64,000 bases of DNA from Clostridium lentum (GTDB lineage Bacteria; Bacillota; Clostridia; Clostridiales; Clostridiaceae): assembly GCF_014287815.1 (NCBI RefSeq), contig NZ_JACOOQ010000007.1, positions 1 through 64,000 on the forward strand. The letters run 5' to 3'. Position numbers and translations under genes: made by a program. Under the pieces are notes generated by a model, which did no database searches, was not told the origin of the DNA, and worked only from the letters and a program-made list of their open reading frames with translations. Shown one piece after another: positions 9,162 through 18,232 of this stretch. The stretch's first letter is position 1. Every line of letters starts with the position of its first letter.

Positions 9162-10682
9162 CTATACGATTTCTCCAAAAATATTTTTTCTATACCCAAG
9201 GGATTCAATTATATTATCTTCAGTTATCTTTTCTTCTTCTTGCAAATCTGCCATGGTTCTTGCTACCTTAATAATCTTTCCATAAGCTCTTAAAGAAATG
9301 CCATAACTGATATAACACTTTTCTAAAATTCTTCTTGCTTTGCTTGTAATACTACATAATCTATAGATATCTTTTCCAACTATTTCTGAATTATATCTAT
9401 AGTCTGTATCCTTCAAGCGATAACTTGCTCTCTCTATTGCTGAAAGAATCCTTTCTTTCATTTTTTCTGAGGTATATTTTTCGTTGCCATTTAAAAGTTC
9501 CTCTGGTCGCACTCTTGGAATAAAGCATAATAAATCCATTCTATCTATTATTGCACTAGATAGCTTATTTATATATTTATGAATTTCCATTTCTGTACAT
9601 TTGCATTTTTTTCCTTCAGTGCTCATCCAGTTTCCACAAGGACATGGATTACTAGCAGATATTAAAAGAAACTTACTTGGCAAGATAAACCTTTCATGTT
9701 GACGAGTTATGCTGATATAACCTTCTTCCATAGGCTTTCTCAACAGTTCTAAAATTTCTCTTTTATATTCTAAAATTTCATCTAAAAATAGTACTCCGTT
9801 ATGGGCTAAAGTTATTTCTCCTAAGGTTAATTCTCTTCCTCCACCAATCAGTGCAGATTTTGTTATGGTATGATGAGGTGCTCTAAAAGGAATATCTAAT
9901 GTTTCCATTTCCCTACTAAACCCTGCTATACTATATATTTTAGCAACTTCCATCTCTTCATTCTTAGTTAAAGGTGGTAGGATTGAAGTAATTGCATTTG
10001 CTAGCATGGTCTTACCTACACCTGGTGAACCAAACATATAGATATTGTGTCTACCAGCTGCAGCTATTTCCATTGCTCTCTTAGCTTCTACCTGACCTAT
10101 AATTTCGCTATAATTTATTTTGCATTTACCTACCTTTTCTTTATGTATATTTTCTTTATAAGGTAATAAATCATCATTAGTTATGTAAGTTATTACTTGC
10201 TTTAAATTATTAAATGGATAAAAATTTCCCTCTCCATTTTCAGCAATTTCTCTTAAGTTTTCTAAGGGGAAAATAAAATTTCTCTTTTCTTTATTAACAC
10301 CTTCTAATATTATAGGTAGTGCACCTTTTATTCCTTTTAAATCACCACTTAAAGAAAGCTCACCAAATATTATAAAATCATCTAATTCTTTATATTTTAT
10401 CTGTCCAGAAGCCATTAATATTCCTATGGCTATAGGCAGGTCTAAAAATGTACCTCTCTTTCTAACATCCGCCGGTGCTAGATTTATTATTATCCGTCCT
10501 AAAGGAAAAGTATATCCAGAATTAACAATTGCTGCCCGAACCCTTTCCCTTGCTTCTTTTACAGATGTTTCAGGAAGCCCTACCATATGAAATGATGGTA
10601 TACCTCGCATTATATCCACTTCAACATTTATCAGCACTCCATCTAAGCCATGATTAGTAGCACTATATATATTTATTGACAT
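9162..10682 (-). CDS. YifB/ComM-family Mg-chelatase-like AAA+ ATPase
   Basis: About 507 residues. The N-terminal Lon-like S5 fold domain (HMVGLPETSVKEARERVRAA) is followed by an AAA+ module with Walker A GSPGVGKTMLA, LTLGEITLAHNGVLFLDEI (Walker B) and a CPCGN motif. ComM in other bacteria is a branch-migration helicase acting in transformation with DprA; here it adjoins dprA. GTG and ATG codons occur 3 and 2 codons earlier, but the ATG at 10682 has GGTGAT at correct spacing and is preferred. Confidence 0.93.
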   Translation of the reverse strand: MSINIYSATNHGLDGVLINVEVDIMRGIPSFHMVGLPETSVKEARERVRAAIVNSGYTFPLGRIIINLAPADVRKRGTFLDLPIAIGILMASGQIKYKELDDFIIFGELSLSGDLKGIKGALPIILEGVNKEKRNFIFPLENLREIAENGEGNFYPFNNLKQVITYITNDDLLPYKENIHKEKVGKCKINYSEIIGQVEAKRAMEIAAAGRHNIYMFGSPGVGKTMLANAITSILPPLTKNEEMEVAKIYSIAGFSREMETLDIPFRAPHHTITKSALIGGGRELTLGEITLAHNGVLFLDEILEYKREILELLRKPMEEGYISITRQHERFILPSKFLLISASNPCPCGNWMSTEGKKCKCTEMEIHKYINKLSSAIIDRMDLLCFIPRVRPEELLNGNEKYTSEKMKERILSAIERASYRLKDTDYRYNSEIVGKDIYRLCSITSKARRILEKCYISYGISLRAYGKIIKVARTMADLQEEEKITEDNIIESLGYRKNIFGEIV

Positions 10683-10791
10683 ATTCATCACCCATCTTGA
10701 TTATTGACAAAGTTTTTATTATTAAACCTATGATTTTTTGTATAATCAAAAGTAATATGTTAATGATTATAAATACAGAGGTGATGTCTTT

Positions 10792-11160
10792 ATGCATTAT
10801 AATAAAACTATTGGAAAATATGGCGAGACTATTGCAGCAGATTATCTCATTAATAATGGGTATAAAATATTAGATAGAAATTTTCAAACTAGATATGGTG
10901 AAGTAGATATTATTGGTGTAAAAGATGACTTAATAATATTTTTCGAAGTAAAAAGCAGGTATACTAATTCTTTTGGTACTCCATTAGAATCAGTTACCTG
11001 CCACAAAAAAGGAAAGATAGTTTCAATTTCTTCATATTATATATATGTAAATAATTTATATGATTACAATATAAGATATGATGTTATAGAAATTATTTTT
11101 AATCATTTAAATGATACATATAAAATAAATCATTTAATAGATGCTTTTAGAACTTATTAA
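10792..11160 (+). CDS. YraN family (UPF0102) endonuclease-like protein
   Basis: 122 residues with the family pattern GETIAADYLINNGYKIL, then GEVDIIGVKDD and FFEVKSR, which places D, E and K as in restriction-endonuclease-like folds. The biochemical role of the family is unsettled. ATG is preceded by AGAGGTGAT. It is one of few plus-strand genes, divergent from the comM-like gene and convergent with rnhB, with which its stop overlaps by 4 bases. A plausible but loose promoter (TTGACA at 10704, TATGAT 19 bases on) precedes it. Confidence 0.9.
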   Translation: MHYNKTIGKYGETIAADYLINNGYKILDRNFQTRYGEVDIIGVKDDLIIFFEVKSRYTNSFGTPLESVTCHKKGKIVSISSYYIYVNNLYDYNIRYDVIEIIFNHLNDTYKINHLIDAFRTY

Positions 11161-11975
11161 CATCCTAGTATATTTTTTAAGAAAGACCTTCTATGTATTT
11201 CACATGGTCCATATTCTTTTATTGCTTCAATATGCTTGCTACTACCATAGCCTACATTACATTCAAAACCATAGCATGGATATTTCTCAGCGTATTCCTT
11301 CATTAAATTATCTCTGTACACCTTTGCCACAATTGAAGCCGCTGCTATAGATGCAGACTTAGTATCACCTTTGATAACAGCTTTATTATCTATTTCTAGA
11401 CCCTTCACAGCATATCCATCTGATAATACCAACTCTGGTTTTATCTTTAAAGAATTACATGCTTCTAAGAAAATTTCATTATTGCATACACCTATGCCTT
11501 TATCATCAATTTCTTTTGATGTCCTATAAGCAACCTTATAAGCAAGGGCTTTTTCTTTTATTACTATACTTAGTTCTTCACGTTTCTTTTCGCTTAATTT
11601 CTTTGAATCATTTAATTCAAGAATAAGAGCATCATCAAGAACATTTAAATCCAAGATTACTGCGCAAGAAACTATAGGCCCAGCAAGAGGTCCTCTTCCT
11701 ACTTCATCTACTCCAGCTATAACATTATAATTTCCAAAAGATTTGTCAAAATCATACATAGCTCTTATACGTTTCTTTTCACTGTCAAACTTTTCTTTAT
11801 CTTTAATTATTTTAGCACCTAAAGAAGATACATTTTTTCTTGTATCAGCCGTAAGTATTGATACAATTTTTTCATAGTCACTGCTATTATACAACTCTTT
11901 AAAGTCTATCTTGCTTATTTCCTCTTTTATTACTTTAAAACTTAATTTAGATATATCATCAGCTAATAGATTCAT
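11157..11975 (-). CDS. rnhB: Ribonuclease HII
   Basis: Cleaves RNA in RNA-DNA hybrids and misinserted ribonucleotides. The catalytic region VAGVDEVGRGPLAGP supplies the DE pair; LNDSKKLSEKKRE, AAASIVAKVYRD and GYGSSKH follow. About 272 residues with an N-terminal extension of roughly 85 residues, as in Bacillus-type RNase HII. The frame opens 6 codons earlier, inside rbgA, but the ATG at 11975 has AAGGAG 9 bases upstream. It starts one base after the rbgA stop, indicating translational coupling. Confidence 0.95.
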   Translation of the reverse strand: MNLLADDISKLSFKVIKEEISKIDFKELYNSSDYEKIVSILTADTRKNVSSLGAKIIKDKEKFDSEKKRIRAMYDFDKSFGNYNVIAGVDEVGRGPLAGPIVSCAVILDLNVLDDALILELNDSKKLSEKKREELSIVIKEKALAYKVAYRTSKEIDDKGIGVCNNEIFLEACNSLKIKPELVLSDGYAVKGLEIDNKAVIKGDTKSASIAAASIVAKVYRDNLMKEYAEKYPCYGFECNVGYGSSKHIEAIKEYGPCEIHRRSFLKNILGC

Positions 11976-11976
11976 A

Positions 11977-12864
11977 TTAAACTTCTCCTTCATTTTCTTC
12001 GTCTAATACATCATCTACTCTTTCTAAAGATATATTACCTATCTTTCCACCTCTAAATTCATCTAATAAAATAACAGCAATTCTATTGTAGTCTATATGT
12101 CCACCAGACATTAGACAACCTCTTTTTCTTGCTATTGAATCTAAAGTATCTAGTGGATCTTCAAAGACTCTTTCAATCTTATATCTTGCTATTAATTCAT
12201 CTGCATAATACTTTTGAAGTCTTTCAACTAATTTATATGAAAGTTCTTCTGTGTCCATTATTTCATCTTTAATTGCTCCTGTAAAAGCTAAGTTCAATGC
12301 AGTTCTTTCATCTTCAAACTTTGGCCAAAGAACTCCTGGTGTATCTAACAATTCTATACCTAAAGGAGTCTTAATCCACTGTTTACTTTTAGTTACCCCT
12401 GGTCTGTCACCAGTTTTAGCTATATTATTCTTTGCCATCTTGTTAATGAAGGTAGACTTACCTACATTAGGTATCCCTACTACCATTACTCTTATTACTA
12501 CGTTTACTAATCCTTTTGCCTTGTATCTTTCAAGCTTTTCTTTTAGTAATTCTTCAAGTGCTGGCTTTATTTGATTTAATCCTTTGCCCTTTAGACAATT
12601 AACTTCAATGGCTTTAACATTCTCCTTAGATAATTCTTTCATCCATTCTCTTGTAACACAATTTTCTGTTAAATCGCTCTTGTTTAATAATATAAGTCTT
12701 GGTTTATTTCCACAAAGCTTTTCTATATCGGGATTAGCAGAACTTCTTGGTATTCTGGCATCTCTAATTTCTATAATTGCTTCTACAAGTTTTAAATTTT
12801 CCTTAATTTCTCTTTGAGTCTTTCTCATATGACCTGGAAACCAGTTTATCGTTGTCGTAGCCAC
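11977..12864 (-). CDS. rbgA: Ribosome biogenesis GTPase A (YlqF)
   Basis: Circularly permuted GTPase needed for late 50S assembly. The order of motifs proves the permutation: NKSD (G4) comes first, then GIPNVGKST (G1), then LLDTPGVLWP (G3). N-terminal INWFPGHMRKTQREI is the family signature. 295 residues. Lies between rplS and rnhB, the same neighbourhood as in Bacillus. Start follows AGAGGTG. Confidence 0.97.
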   Translation of the reverse strand: MATTTINWFPGHMRKTQREIKENLKLVEAIIEIRDARIPRSSANPDIEKLCGNKPRLILLNKSDLTENCVTREWMKELSKENVKAIEVNCLKGKGLNQIKPALEELLKEKLERYKAKGLVNVVIRVMVVGIPNVGKSTFINKMAKNNIAKTGDRPGVTKSKQWIKTPLGIELLDTPGVLWPKFEDERTALNLAFTGAIKDEIMDTEELSYKLVERLQKYYADELIARYKIERVFEDPLDTLDSIARKRGCLMSGGHIDYNRIAVILLDEFRGGKIGNISLERVDDVLDEENEGEV

Positions 12865-12930
12865 TACACTTCACCTCTTTTTTAATATATATTTATATTG
12901 TTAACAAATTTATGTATTTTAATTTACCAT

Positions 12931-12961
12931 AAAACAAAAGGGACTTATAACTAAGTCCCTT
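12931..12961 (-). terminator. Intrinsic terminator downstream of rplS
   Basis: Ten-base arms (AAGGGACTTA with its complement) and a short loop, followed by TTTTGTTTT on the minus strand. Confidence 0.88.
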
Positions 12962-12982
12962 AATATCTTTATTAACTTATAA

Positions 12983-13333
12983 TTATCTAGTTAATAATTC
13001 CTTAACTTTAGCAGCCTTACCTACTCTATCTCTTAAGTAGAATAACTTAGCTCTTCTTACTTTACCTCTTCTTGTTATTTCCATCTTTTCGATGATTGGA
13101 GAGTTAACTGGGAAAGTTCTTTCAACTCCAACTCCGTAAGCTAATCTTCTTACTGTGAAAGTTTCTCTTAATCCACCGTTTTGTCTCTTAATAACAGTTC
13201 CCTCGAACATTTGTATTCTTTCTCTGTTACCTTCTTTGATTTTAACGTGTAACTTAACTGTATCTCCAATTCTGAAGTTTGGTAAGTCATTTCTCATTTG
13301 TTCTGCTTCAATAGCTCTTAATATTTCGTTCAT
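12983..13333 (-). CDS. rplS: 50S ribosomal protein L19
   Basis: 116 residues with [27 protein letters not shown] and the C-terminal [14 protein letters not shown] block, diagnostic for L19. AGGAGG precedes the ATG. It has its own promoter just after trmD, a leader that can fold, and its own terminator, so it can be made independently of rimM-trmD. Confidence 0.98.
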   Translation of the reverse strand: MNEILRAIEAEQMRNDLPNFRIGDTVKLHVKIKEGNRERIQMFEGTVIKRQNGGLRETFTVRRLAYGVGVERTFPVNSPIIEKMEITRRGKVRRAKLFYLRDRVGKAAKVKELLTR

Positions 13334-13339
13334 AGTGCA

Positions 13340-13410
13340 TTCCCTCCTAATTGATAATTGACGTTCTTAACAAATTTTGTTCTTGACAGCGGAACGCCCG
13401 TACTAGCACG
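13340..13410 (-). promoter_or_regulatory. Structured rplS leader (candidate L19 leader)
   Basis: The leader RNA can form an outer helix GCGTTC/GAACGT (one G-U pair) enclosing an AACAAAATTTGTT hairpin. Firmicutes are known to carry an L19 leader motif at this position; I matched it by place and general fold, not by alignment. Confidence 0.45.
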
Positions 13411-13416
13411 AAACTT

Positions 13417-13445
13417 ATTCTAACATAATTAAAATTATATTTCAA
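13417..13445 (-). promoter_or_regulatory. Sigma-A promoter of rplS
   Basis: TTGAAA and TAGAAT with a 17-base spacer; the -35 lies within 5 bases of the trmD stop. Confidence 0.75.
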
Positions 13446-13449
13446 GCAA

Positions 13450-14163
13450 TTATTTTTTTAATTTTAAAATCTTTTTATCTTCTTTTGTTAGCTCAACTTT
13501 TTCATAAAGATCAGGCCTTCTTTCCTTAGTAATCAAAAGAGATTGAAGTCTTCTCCACTTCCTTATATTTTCATGATGACCTGAAATTAATACATCAGGT
13601 ATCCTTTCTCCTTCAAAAACTTCTGGTCTGGTATATTGAGGATATTCTAAAAGGCCATCTGAAAAAGATTCGTCTTCATGACTTTCAGATTTATTTAAAA
13701 CACCAGGTACAAGCCTTACAATAGAATCAATAACAGGAATTGCTGCCACTTCTCCTCCTGTAAGTACAAAGTCTCCTAGTGAAATTTGCATATCCACTTC
13801 TTTAAAAGCTCTTTCATCAATACCTTCATAATGCCCACATAAGAAAATAAGATTTTCTTCTTGAGATAGCTCCTTCGCAAGAGACTGATTCATAGTTTTT
13901 CCTTTAGGTCCAAGAAAAATTACTTTTCCCTTATTTTCCTTCTTACATGCTCTTATGGCATCAACCACCGGCTGAGCTTGCATAACCATTCCAGCTCCGC
14001 CTCCATAAGGGTAATCATCAACTTTTTTATGTTTATTATTAGTATAATCTCTTATATTCACAGCTTCTATATCAATAATGCCCTTACCTTGTGCCTTGCC
14101 TATTATACTATGATTAAATATGTCAAACATTTCTGGAAAGAGAGTCAATATATTAATCTTCAT
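13450..14163 (-). CDS. trmD: tRNA (guanine-37-N1)-methyltransferase
   Basis: Methylates G37 next to the anticodon, preventing +1 frameshifting. SPOUT fold with the knotted SAM site: [13 protein letters not shown] and [11 protein letters not shown] are both present, and [12 protein letters not shown] lies in the N-terminal half. 237 residues. Its start codon lies inside the rimM end (11-base overlap), with GGAG in the rimM coding sequence, so translation is coupled. Confidence 0.97.
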   Translation of the reverse strand: MKINILTLFPEMFDIFNHSIIGKAQGKGIIDIEAVNIRDYTNNKHKKVDDYPYGGGAGMVMQAQPVVDAIRACKKENKGKVIFLGPKGKTMNQSLAKELSQEENLIFLCGHYEGIDERAFKEVDMQISLGDFVLTGGEVAAIPVIDSIVRLVPGVLNKSESHEDESFSDGLLEYPQYTRPEVFEGERIPDVLISGHHENIRKWRRLQSLLITKERRPDLYEKVELTKEDKKILKLKK

Positions 14164-14650
14164 CCATCCATTCTCCTACTGGTCTTATGATAATTTTTCT
14201 TTCATCTATATTGATATCTGTAACTATAGATTTTAATACTGGTATTAAAAGTTCCTTAGGCTTTCTTATCCAGTATACATCATTGTTCTTAGTTTGAATA
14301 ACATCATAAATTTGTCCTAATTCTTTTCCTTCTATATCAAAAACTGTACATTCTCTTAAGTCTGCAATGAAATAGCAGTCCTCTTCTAATTCTACTGCAT
14401 CTTCTCTATGTATTTCCATAAATTTATTTTTTAGTCTTTCAGCCTCTTCTATTCTATCAATACCTTCTAACTTTACTATTACTCTGTCTTTTTGGAACTT
14501 ACAGCCTTCAACAGCTATATTTTTTCCATCTATAATAACATATTCTAAATCCTTAAATCTTTTAGGATTATCAGTTAATGCTATAACCTTTACTTCTCCC
14601 TTTAATCCATGAGTGTTAGCAATCTTTCCAACCTTCAATAATTGACTCAT
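14153..14650 (-). CDS. rimM: Ribosome maturation factor RimM
   Basis: 16S rRNA processing factor for the 30S head. 165 residues: N-terminal RimM domain ([16 protein letters not shown]) and a C-terminal PRC-barrel ([28 protein letters not shown]). Start preceded by GAGGTGA. First gene of a rimM-trmD unit with its own promoter. Confidence 0.96.
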   Translation of the reverse strand: MSQLLKVGKIANTHGLKGEVKVIALTDNPKRFKDLEYVIIDGKNIAVEGCKFQKDRVIVKLEGIDRIEEAERLKNKFMEIHREDAVELEEDCYFIADLRECTVFDIEGKELGQIYDVIQTKNNDVYWIRKPKELLIPVLKSIVTDINIDERKIIIRPVGEWMDED

Positions 14651-14685
14651 CTCTTCACCTCGTATGTATATTTATTACTATATTA

Positions 14686-14714
14686 TTTATATCAAACTTT
14701 TATATAAAAATCAA
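14686..14714 (-). promoter_or_regulatory. Sigma-A promoter of rimM-trmD
   Basis: TTGATT and TATAAA, 17-base spacer, about 40 bases before the rimM start and directly after the khpA terminator. Confidence 0.65.
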
Positions 14715-14735
14715 AAAATAATTATTTAAATAAAG

Positions 14736-14764
14736 CAAAAAAGAGCTAGGAAATCCTAGCTCTT
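14736..14764 (-). terminator. Intrinsic terminator downstream of khpA
   Basis: Ten-base arms AAGAGCTAGG with complement, three-base loop, then a T run on the minus strand. The hairpin overlaps the khpA stop codon and separates the ffh-rpsP-khpA transcript from rimM-trmD. Confidence 0.9.
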
Positions 14765-14995
14765 GTCATCTAATATTTCAACGACTATTTTTTTATCTAC
14801 ATTTAGTGACGCTGCCTTGACAACAGTTCTAATAGCTTTTGCTACTTTTCCCTGCTTGCCTATGACTTTGCCCATATCTTCTGGAGCAACCCTTAATTCA
14901 AGAACTACTGATTGCTCACCCTGAACCTCATTTACATGAACTTCACTAGGGTTATCCACTAAGGATTTAGCAATTACTTGTACTAACTCTTTCAT
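14756..14995 (-). CDS. khpA: KH-domain RNA-binding protein KhpA
   Basis: 79 residues making one KH domain; the GxxG loop is GKQG within MGKVIGKQGKVAKAIR. In other Firmicutes KhpA pairs with KhpB (Jag) and binds many RNAs, affecting cell elongation. It follows rpsP as usual. The initiation region is odd: the GGAGG is 30 bases upstream of the ATG with a hairpin between them, and there is no other Shine-Dalgarno. Confidence 0.95.
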   Translation of the reverse strand: MKELVQVIAKSLVDNPSEVHVNEVQGEQSVVLELRVAPEDMGKVIGKQGKVAKAIRTVVKAASLNVDKKIVVEILDDKS

Positions 14996-14999
14996 AAGG

Positions 15000-15026
15000 T
15001 TTATAGCTAATAAAATCAGCTATAAA
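15000..15026 (-). promoter_or_regulatory. Hairpin between the khpA Shine-Dalgarno and start codon
   Basis: Perfect 9-base arms TTTATAGCT and AGCTATAAA with a 9-base loop. GGAGG lies at 15031-15035 and the ATG at 14993-14995. With the hairpin folded, only TGAA plus CCTT (8 bases) separate them, which is the ideal spacing; unfolded it is 35 bases. Confidence 0.7.
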
Positions 15027-15041
15027 TTCACCTCCAAAAAA

Positions 15042-15287
15042 TTATTTGTTGATACCTACTGTGTTGAATAATCTCTTAACTACATCTGTAGGTTGAGCTC
15101 CGTTAGCTATCCACTTTGTAGCTTTTTCTTCGTTGATTTTTATTTCAGCTGGTTGAGCAACTGGGTTGTAGTATCCGATTTCTTCGATGAATCTACCATC
15201 TCTTGGAGATCTTGAATCAGCAACAACAACTCTGTAGAAAGGAGCTTTCTTAGCACCCATTCTTCTTAATCTTATTTTAACTGCCAT
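15042..15287 (-). CDS. rpsP: 30S ribosomal protein S16
   Basis: 81 residues: [19 protein letters not shown] and [21 protein letters not shown] are diagnostic. GGGAGGTGA precedes the ATG. Sits between ffh and khpA in one transcript. Confidence 0.98.
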   Translation of the reverse strand: MAVKIRLRRMGAKKAPFYRVVVADSRSPRDGRFIEEIGYYNPVAQPAEIKINEEKATKWIANGAQPTDVVKRLFNTVGINK

Positions 15288-15324
15288 TATTATTTCACCT
15301 CCCTTAAAGTATACTATTTATTTC

Positions 15325-16677
15325 TTAAAAAGGTAACTTTCCAAATAATCCTTTTTTACCAGGTTTTTTGGTTAATGATTTAAACTGTTTCATTTGTTTT
15401 CTCATCATATCATGACCTTTTATAAGCTTATTAACTGCTTGAAGCGATGTTCCTGAACCCTGGGCAATTCTCTTCTTTCTGGTAGAAGATCCAACAATAA
15501 GTTTTGGATTTTTTCTTTCTTTTGCTGTCATTGATTGAATTATTGCTTTAACTTTAGCTAACTCTTTTTCTCCTGCAGCAAAATCAATATCCTTCATTTC
15601 CTTAGGCATTCCAGGTATCATTTCCATAATCTTATTTAATGGTCCGAGTTTTTTCATTTGTTCAAGTGCTGTTAGATAATCATCATATGTAAAATCATTT
15701 TCTAACATCTTTTGACTTAACTCAGTAGCTTCTTTTTCATCTATGGCTTCCTGTGCTTTTTCTATTAAAGAAAGAACATCTCCCATACCAAGTATTCTTG
15801 AAGCCATTCTATCTGGATGAAAGACTTCAAAGTCATTCATCTTTTCTCCAACTCCAATAAACTTAATTGGCTTTTGGATTATTTCTCTTATTGAAAGTGC
15901 AGCTCCACCTCTTGTATCACCATCAAGCTTTGTTAAAACAACTCCACTTATATCTAATGCTTCATTAAAAGTTTCTGCTACATTTACAGCATCTTGTCCT
16001 GTCATTGAGTCAACTACTAGTAGAATTTCATTTGGATCTACGGCAACTTTCACATCTTTAAGCTCAGTCATTAATTCTTCATCAATATGAAGACGTCCTG
16101 CTGTATCTATTATTACAACGTTCAAGCTATTTTCTCTAGCATATTTAATACCTTCTTTAGCTATTTCTACTGGGCTTACTTTATCACCCATTTGAAAAAC
16201 TGGAACGTCAATTTGCTTACCTACAATTTCTAATTGCTTAATAGCTGCTGGTCTATATATATCACATGCAACTAATAGTGGTCTTTTATTATAATTCTTT
16301 CTAAGTTGAAGTGCCAGCTTACCAGTCATTGTAGTTTTTCCAGCCCCTTGTAAACCAGCCATCATAATAACTGTTGGCCCTACACCACTGAAGTCAATTT
16401 CGCTTTTGCTTCCACCCATAAGAGTTGTAAGTTCATCATTTACTATTTTAATAACTTGTTGAGCTGGTGTCAGACTTTCTAACACTTCACTACCAACACA
16501 TTTTTCACTAACATTTTTAACAAACTTTTTAACTACTTTAAAGTTTACGTCAGCTTCTAATAGCGCAAGCTTTACCTCTCTCATGGCTTCCTTTATATCT
16601 TTTTCACCAAGCTTCCCTTTACCTCTAAGCTTCTTAAATGTTTCCTGTAGCTTCTCGCCTAAACCTTCAAAAGCCAT
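15325..16677 (-). CDS. ffh: Signal recognition particle protein Ffh (SRP54)
   Basis: GTPase that, with 4.5S/6S RNA, targets nascent membrane proteins to FtsY. 450 residues: N domain, G domain with GLQGAGKTTMTGKLA, DTAGRLHIDEEL and TKLDGDTRGGAAL, then the methionine-rich M domain (about residue 300 onward, with the GSGTSLQAVNKLIKG segment binding RNA). AGGAGG before the start. It is preceded by ylxM, whose product is thought to modulate SRP in Gram-positives. Confidence 0.98.
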   Translation of the reverse strand: MAFEGLGEKLQETFKKLRGKGKLGEKDIKEAMREVKLALLEADVNFKVVKKFVKNVSEKCVGSEVLESLTPAQQVIKIVNDELTTLMGGSKSEIDFSGVGPTVIMMAGLQGAGKTTMTGKLALQLRKNYNKRPLLVACDIYRPAAIKQLEIVGKQIDVPVFQMGDKVSPVEIAKEGIKYARENSLNVVIIDTAGRLHIDEELMTELKDVKVAVDPNEILLVVDSMTGQDAVNVAETFNEALDISGVVLTKLDGDTRGGAALSIREIIQKPIKFIGVGEKMNDFEVFHPDRMASRILGMGDVLSLIEKAQEAIDEKEATELSQKMLENDFTYDDYLTALEQMKKLGPLNKIMEMIPGMPKEMKDIDFAAGEKELAKVKAIIQSMTAKERKNPKLIVGSSTRKKRIAQGSGTSLQAVNKLIKGHDMMRKQMKQFKSLTKKPGKKGLFGKLPF

Positions 16678-16694
16678 GTTTAAACCCTCCTAGT

Positions 16695-17024
16695 CTATAA
16701 ATTAAATAAGATATCCTTGTATTCTTCTAAATCATTTTCCTCTATAGAATACTTATTTTTCATATCATTTAACAAAGATTCAATCACTGATTCTCTTTCT
16801 AATGATTTTTTAAGCAAATTTAATTTATCTTCATAGGATAGAATTTGTTTATAACATCTTTTTATAAGATCATGTATTGCTTGACGACTAGTATTATTTA
16901 GCTCTGCTATTTCAGCAAGAGATAAATCATCGTTATAATAAAGTTCCATGATATTCTTTTGTTTTTCTGTTAATAATGGACTGTATATATCCATCAGTAA
17001 AGAAATCTCAACTCTATCTTCCAT
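16695..17024 (-). CDS. ylxM: YlxM/p13 family DNA-binding-like protein (UPF0122)
   Basis: 109 residues, with a sigma-region-4-like helix-turn-helix: LTEKQKNIMELYYNDDLSLA then AEIAELNNTSRQAIHDLIKR. The family sits upstream of ffh across Firmicutes and an SRP accessory role has been proposed. A TTG two codons earlier is open, but the ATG at 17024 has GGTGAT 5 bases ahead. First gene after a strong promoter. Confidence 0.93.
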   Translation of the reverse strand: MEDRVEISLLMDIYSPLLTEKQKNIMELYYNDDLSLAEIAELNNTSRQAIHDLIKRCYKQILSYEDKLNLLKKSLERESVIESLLNDMKNKYSIEENDLEEYKDILFNL

Positions 17025-17050
17025 CTGCAATCACCTTACCTACCTCTGAA

Positions 17051-17079
17051 ATTTTATCAAAGAAAATCACCTGTGTCAA
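17051..17079 (-). promoter_or_regulatory. Strong sigma-A promoter of ylxM-ffh-rpsP-khpA
   Basis: Consensus TTGACA at -35, TAAAAT at -10, 17-base spacer. The best-matching promoter in this part of the window. Confidence 0.88.
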
Positions 17080-17245
17080 GTATTTTCACTTAACACTTTG
17101 TATTTTTTTGTTGAATACGTTAAAACCGCATAAATAAAGGTGTTAAAGCACATTTTCTTTCTCTACGAGATAAAAATTTTCTTAATCTAATAAAATAAAT
17201 ATATAATAAACTTCACCATTCATCAATATTTTTTTGCTTATTGAC

Positions 17246-17295
17246 AATTATAACTTTGAAGAAACTCATAAGAGCTTCCTCTAAAATTTACAATT
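17246..17295 (-). other. Imperfect hairpin in the ftsY-ylxM gap
   Basis: The 280-base gap between ftsY and ylxM holds, besides the ylxM promoter, a broken hairpin of about 50 bases (inner arms GAAGCTC/GAGTTTC, outer AATT and TAA pairs). No T run follows, so it is not a clear terminator. No credible small gene was found here. Confidence 0.3.
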
Positions 17296-17304
17296 CATAA
17301 TTAA

Positions 17305-18222
17305 TTAGAATAATGCTTCAACAAAGCTTTCTGCATCAAATTCTTGTAAATCTTCTACTCCTTCTCCAACACCTATATATCTTACAGGCATTTTTAGTGT
17401 ATTCTTGATAGATATTACTATACCACCTTTAGCTGTACCATCAAGTTTAGTAAGAATTATACCATCTATTGGACACACATCTGAAAATTGCTTTGCTTGC
17501 ATTACAGCATTTTGACCTGTAGTTGCATCAAGAACTAATAGTGTTTCTTTTTTAGCATCACTAAGTTCTCTATCAATTATTCTATTTATCTTACCTAACT
17601 CATCCATAAGATTCTTTTTATTATGAAGTCTTCCTGCAGTATCACAAATTAATAAATCTACATTTCTTGACTTTGAAGCATTTATTGCATCAAAAACTAC
17701 GGCTGCTGGATCAGAACCTTCTTCATGTTTTACAATATCTACATTTGCTCTTTCACTCCATACTACTAGCTGATCTATTGCCCCTGCTCTAAAAGTGTCA
17801 GCAGCTGCTAATAATACCTTCTTTCCTTCAGCTTTATTTTTTGCAGCAAGCTTTCCTATGCTGGTAGTCTTTCCTACACCATTTACGCCTATTACAAGCA
17901 TTACTTCTTTTTTACTAACAAATGTCTCTTCTTTCTCATTATCATTTTCAGTCATAATTTCAAGAATTACTTCCTTCAATGCTGGTCTTACTAGTTCCAC
18001 ATCATTAATTTTTTCTTTTCTAATTTTATCTTTTAATCTATCAATAATCTCCACAGTAGTATCCATGCCGATATCAGCCATTATTAATATTTCTTCTAAT
18101 TCTTCATATAGATCTTCATCAATTGTTATAGCTAGTTTTAATGTTTCATTAATCTTATCTGTTAAAACATTTTTTGTTTTAGTTAATCCATTTTTTAAGT
18201 TATTAAATAATTTTCCAAACAT
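17305..18222 (-). CDS. ftsY: Signal recognition particle receptor FtsY
   Basis: Membrane-associated GTPase partner of Ffh. 305 residues, essentially the NG domain only, without the long acidic N-terminal region of enterobacteria. Motifs: VIGVNGVGKTTSIGKLA, AADTFRAGAIDQL, CDTAGRLHNKKNLM and TKLDGTAKGG. AGGAGG precedes the ATG. It follows smc by 10 bases, the usual rnc-smc-ftsY series. Confidence 0.98.
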   Translation of the reverse strand: MFGKLFNNLKNGLTKTKNVLTDKINETLKLAITIDEDLYEELEEILIMADIGMDTTVEIIDRLKDKIRKEKINDVELVRPALKEVILEIMTENDNEKEETFVSKKEVMLVIGVNGVGKTTSIGKLAAKNKAEGKKVLLAAADTFRAGAIDQLVVWSERANVDIVKHEEGSDPAAVVFDAINASKSRNVDLLICDTAGRLHNKKNLMDELGKINRIIDRELSDAKKETLLVLDATTGQNAVMQAKQFSDVCPIDGIILTKLDGTAKGGIVISIKNTLKMPVRYIGVGEGVEDLQEFDAESFVEALF

Positions 18223-18232
18223 AATTATCCTC

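Noticed and set aside
10704..10746. TTGACA followed by TATAAT upstream of yraN
   Set aside because: The spacer between those two hexamers is 31 bases, too long for sigma-A; a TATGAT at 19 bases is only a weak alternative.
17160..17240. A 13-codon frame in the ftsY-ylxM gap
   Set aside because: No Shine-Dalgarno and no recognisable peptide.
17246..17295. Hairpin after ftsY as a terminator
   Set aside because: No T run follows and the stem is broken; kept only as a low-confidence feature.
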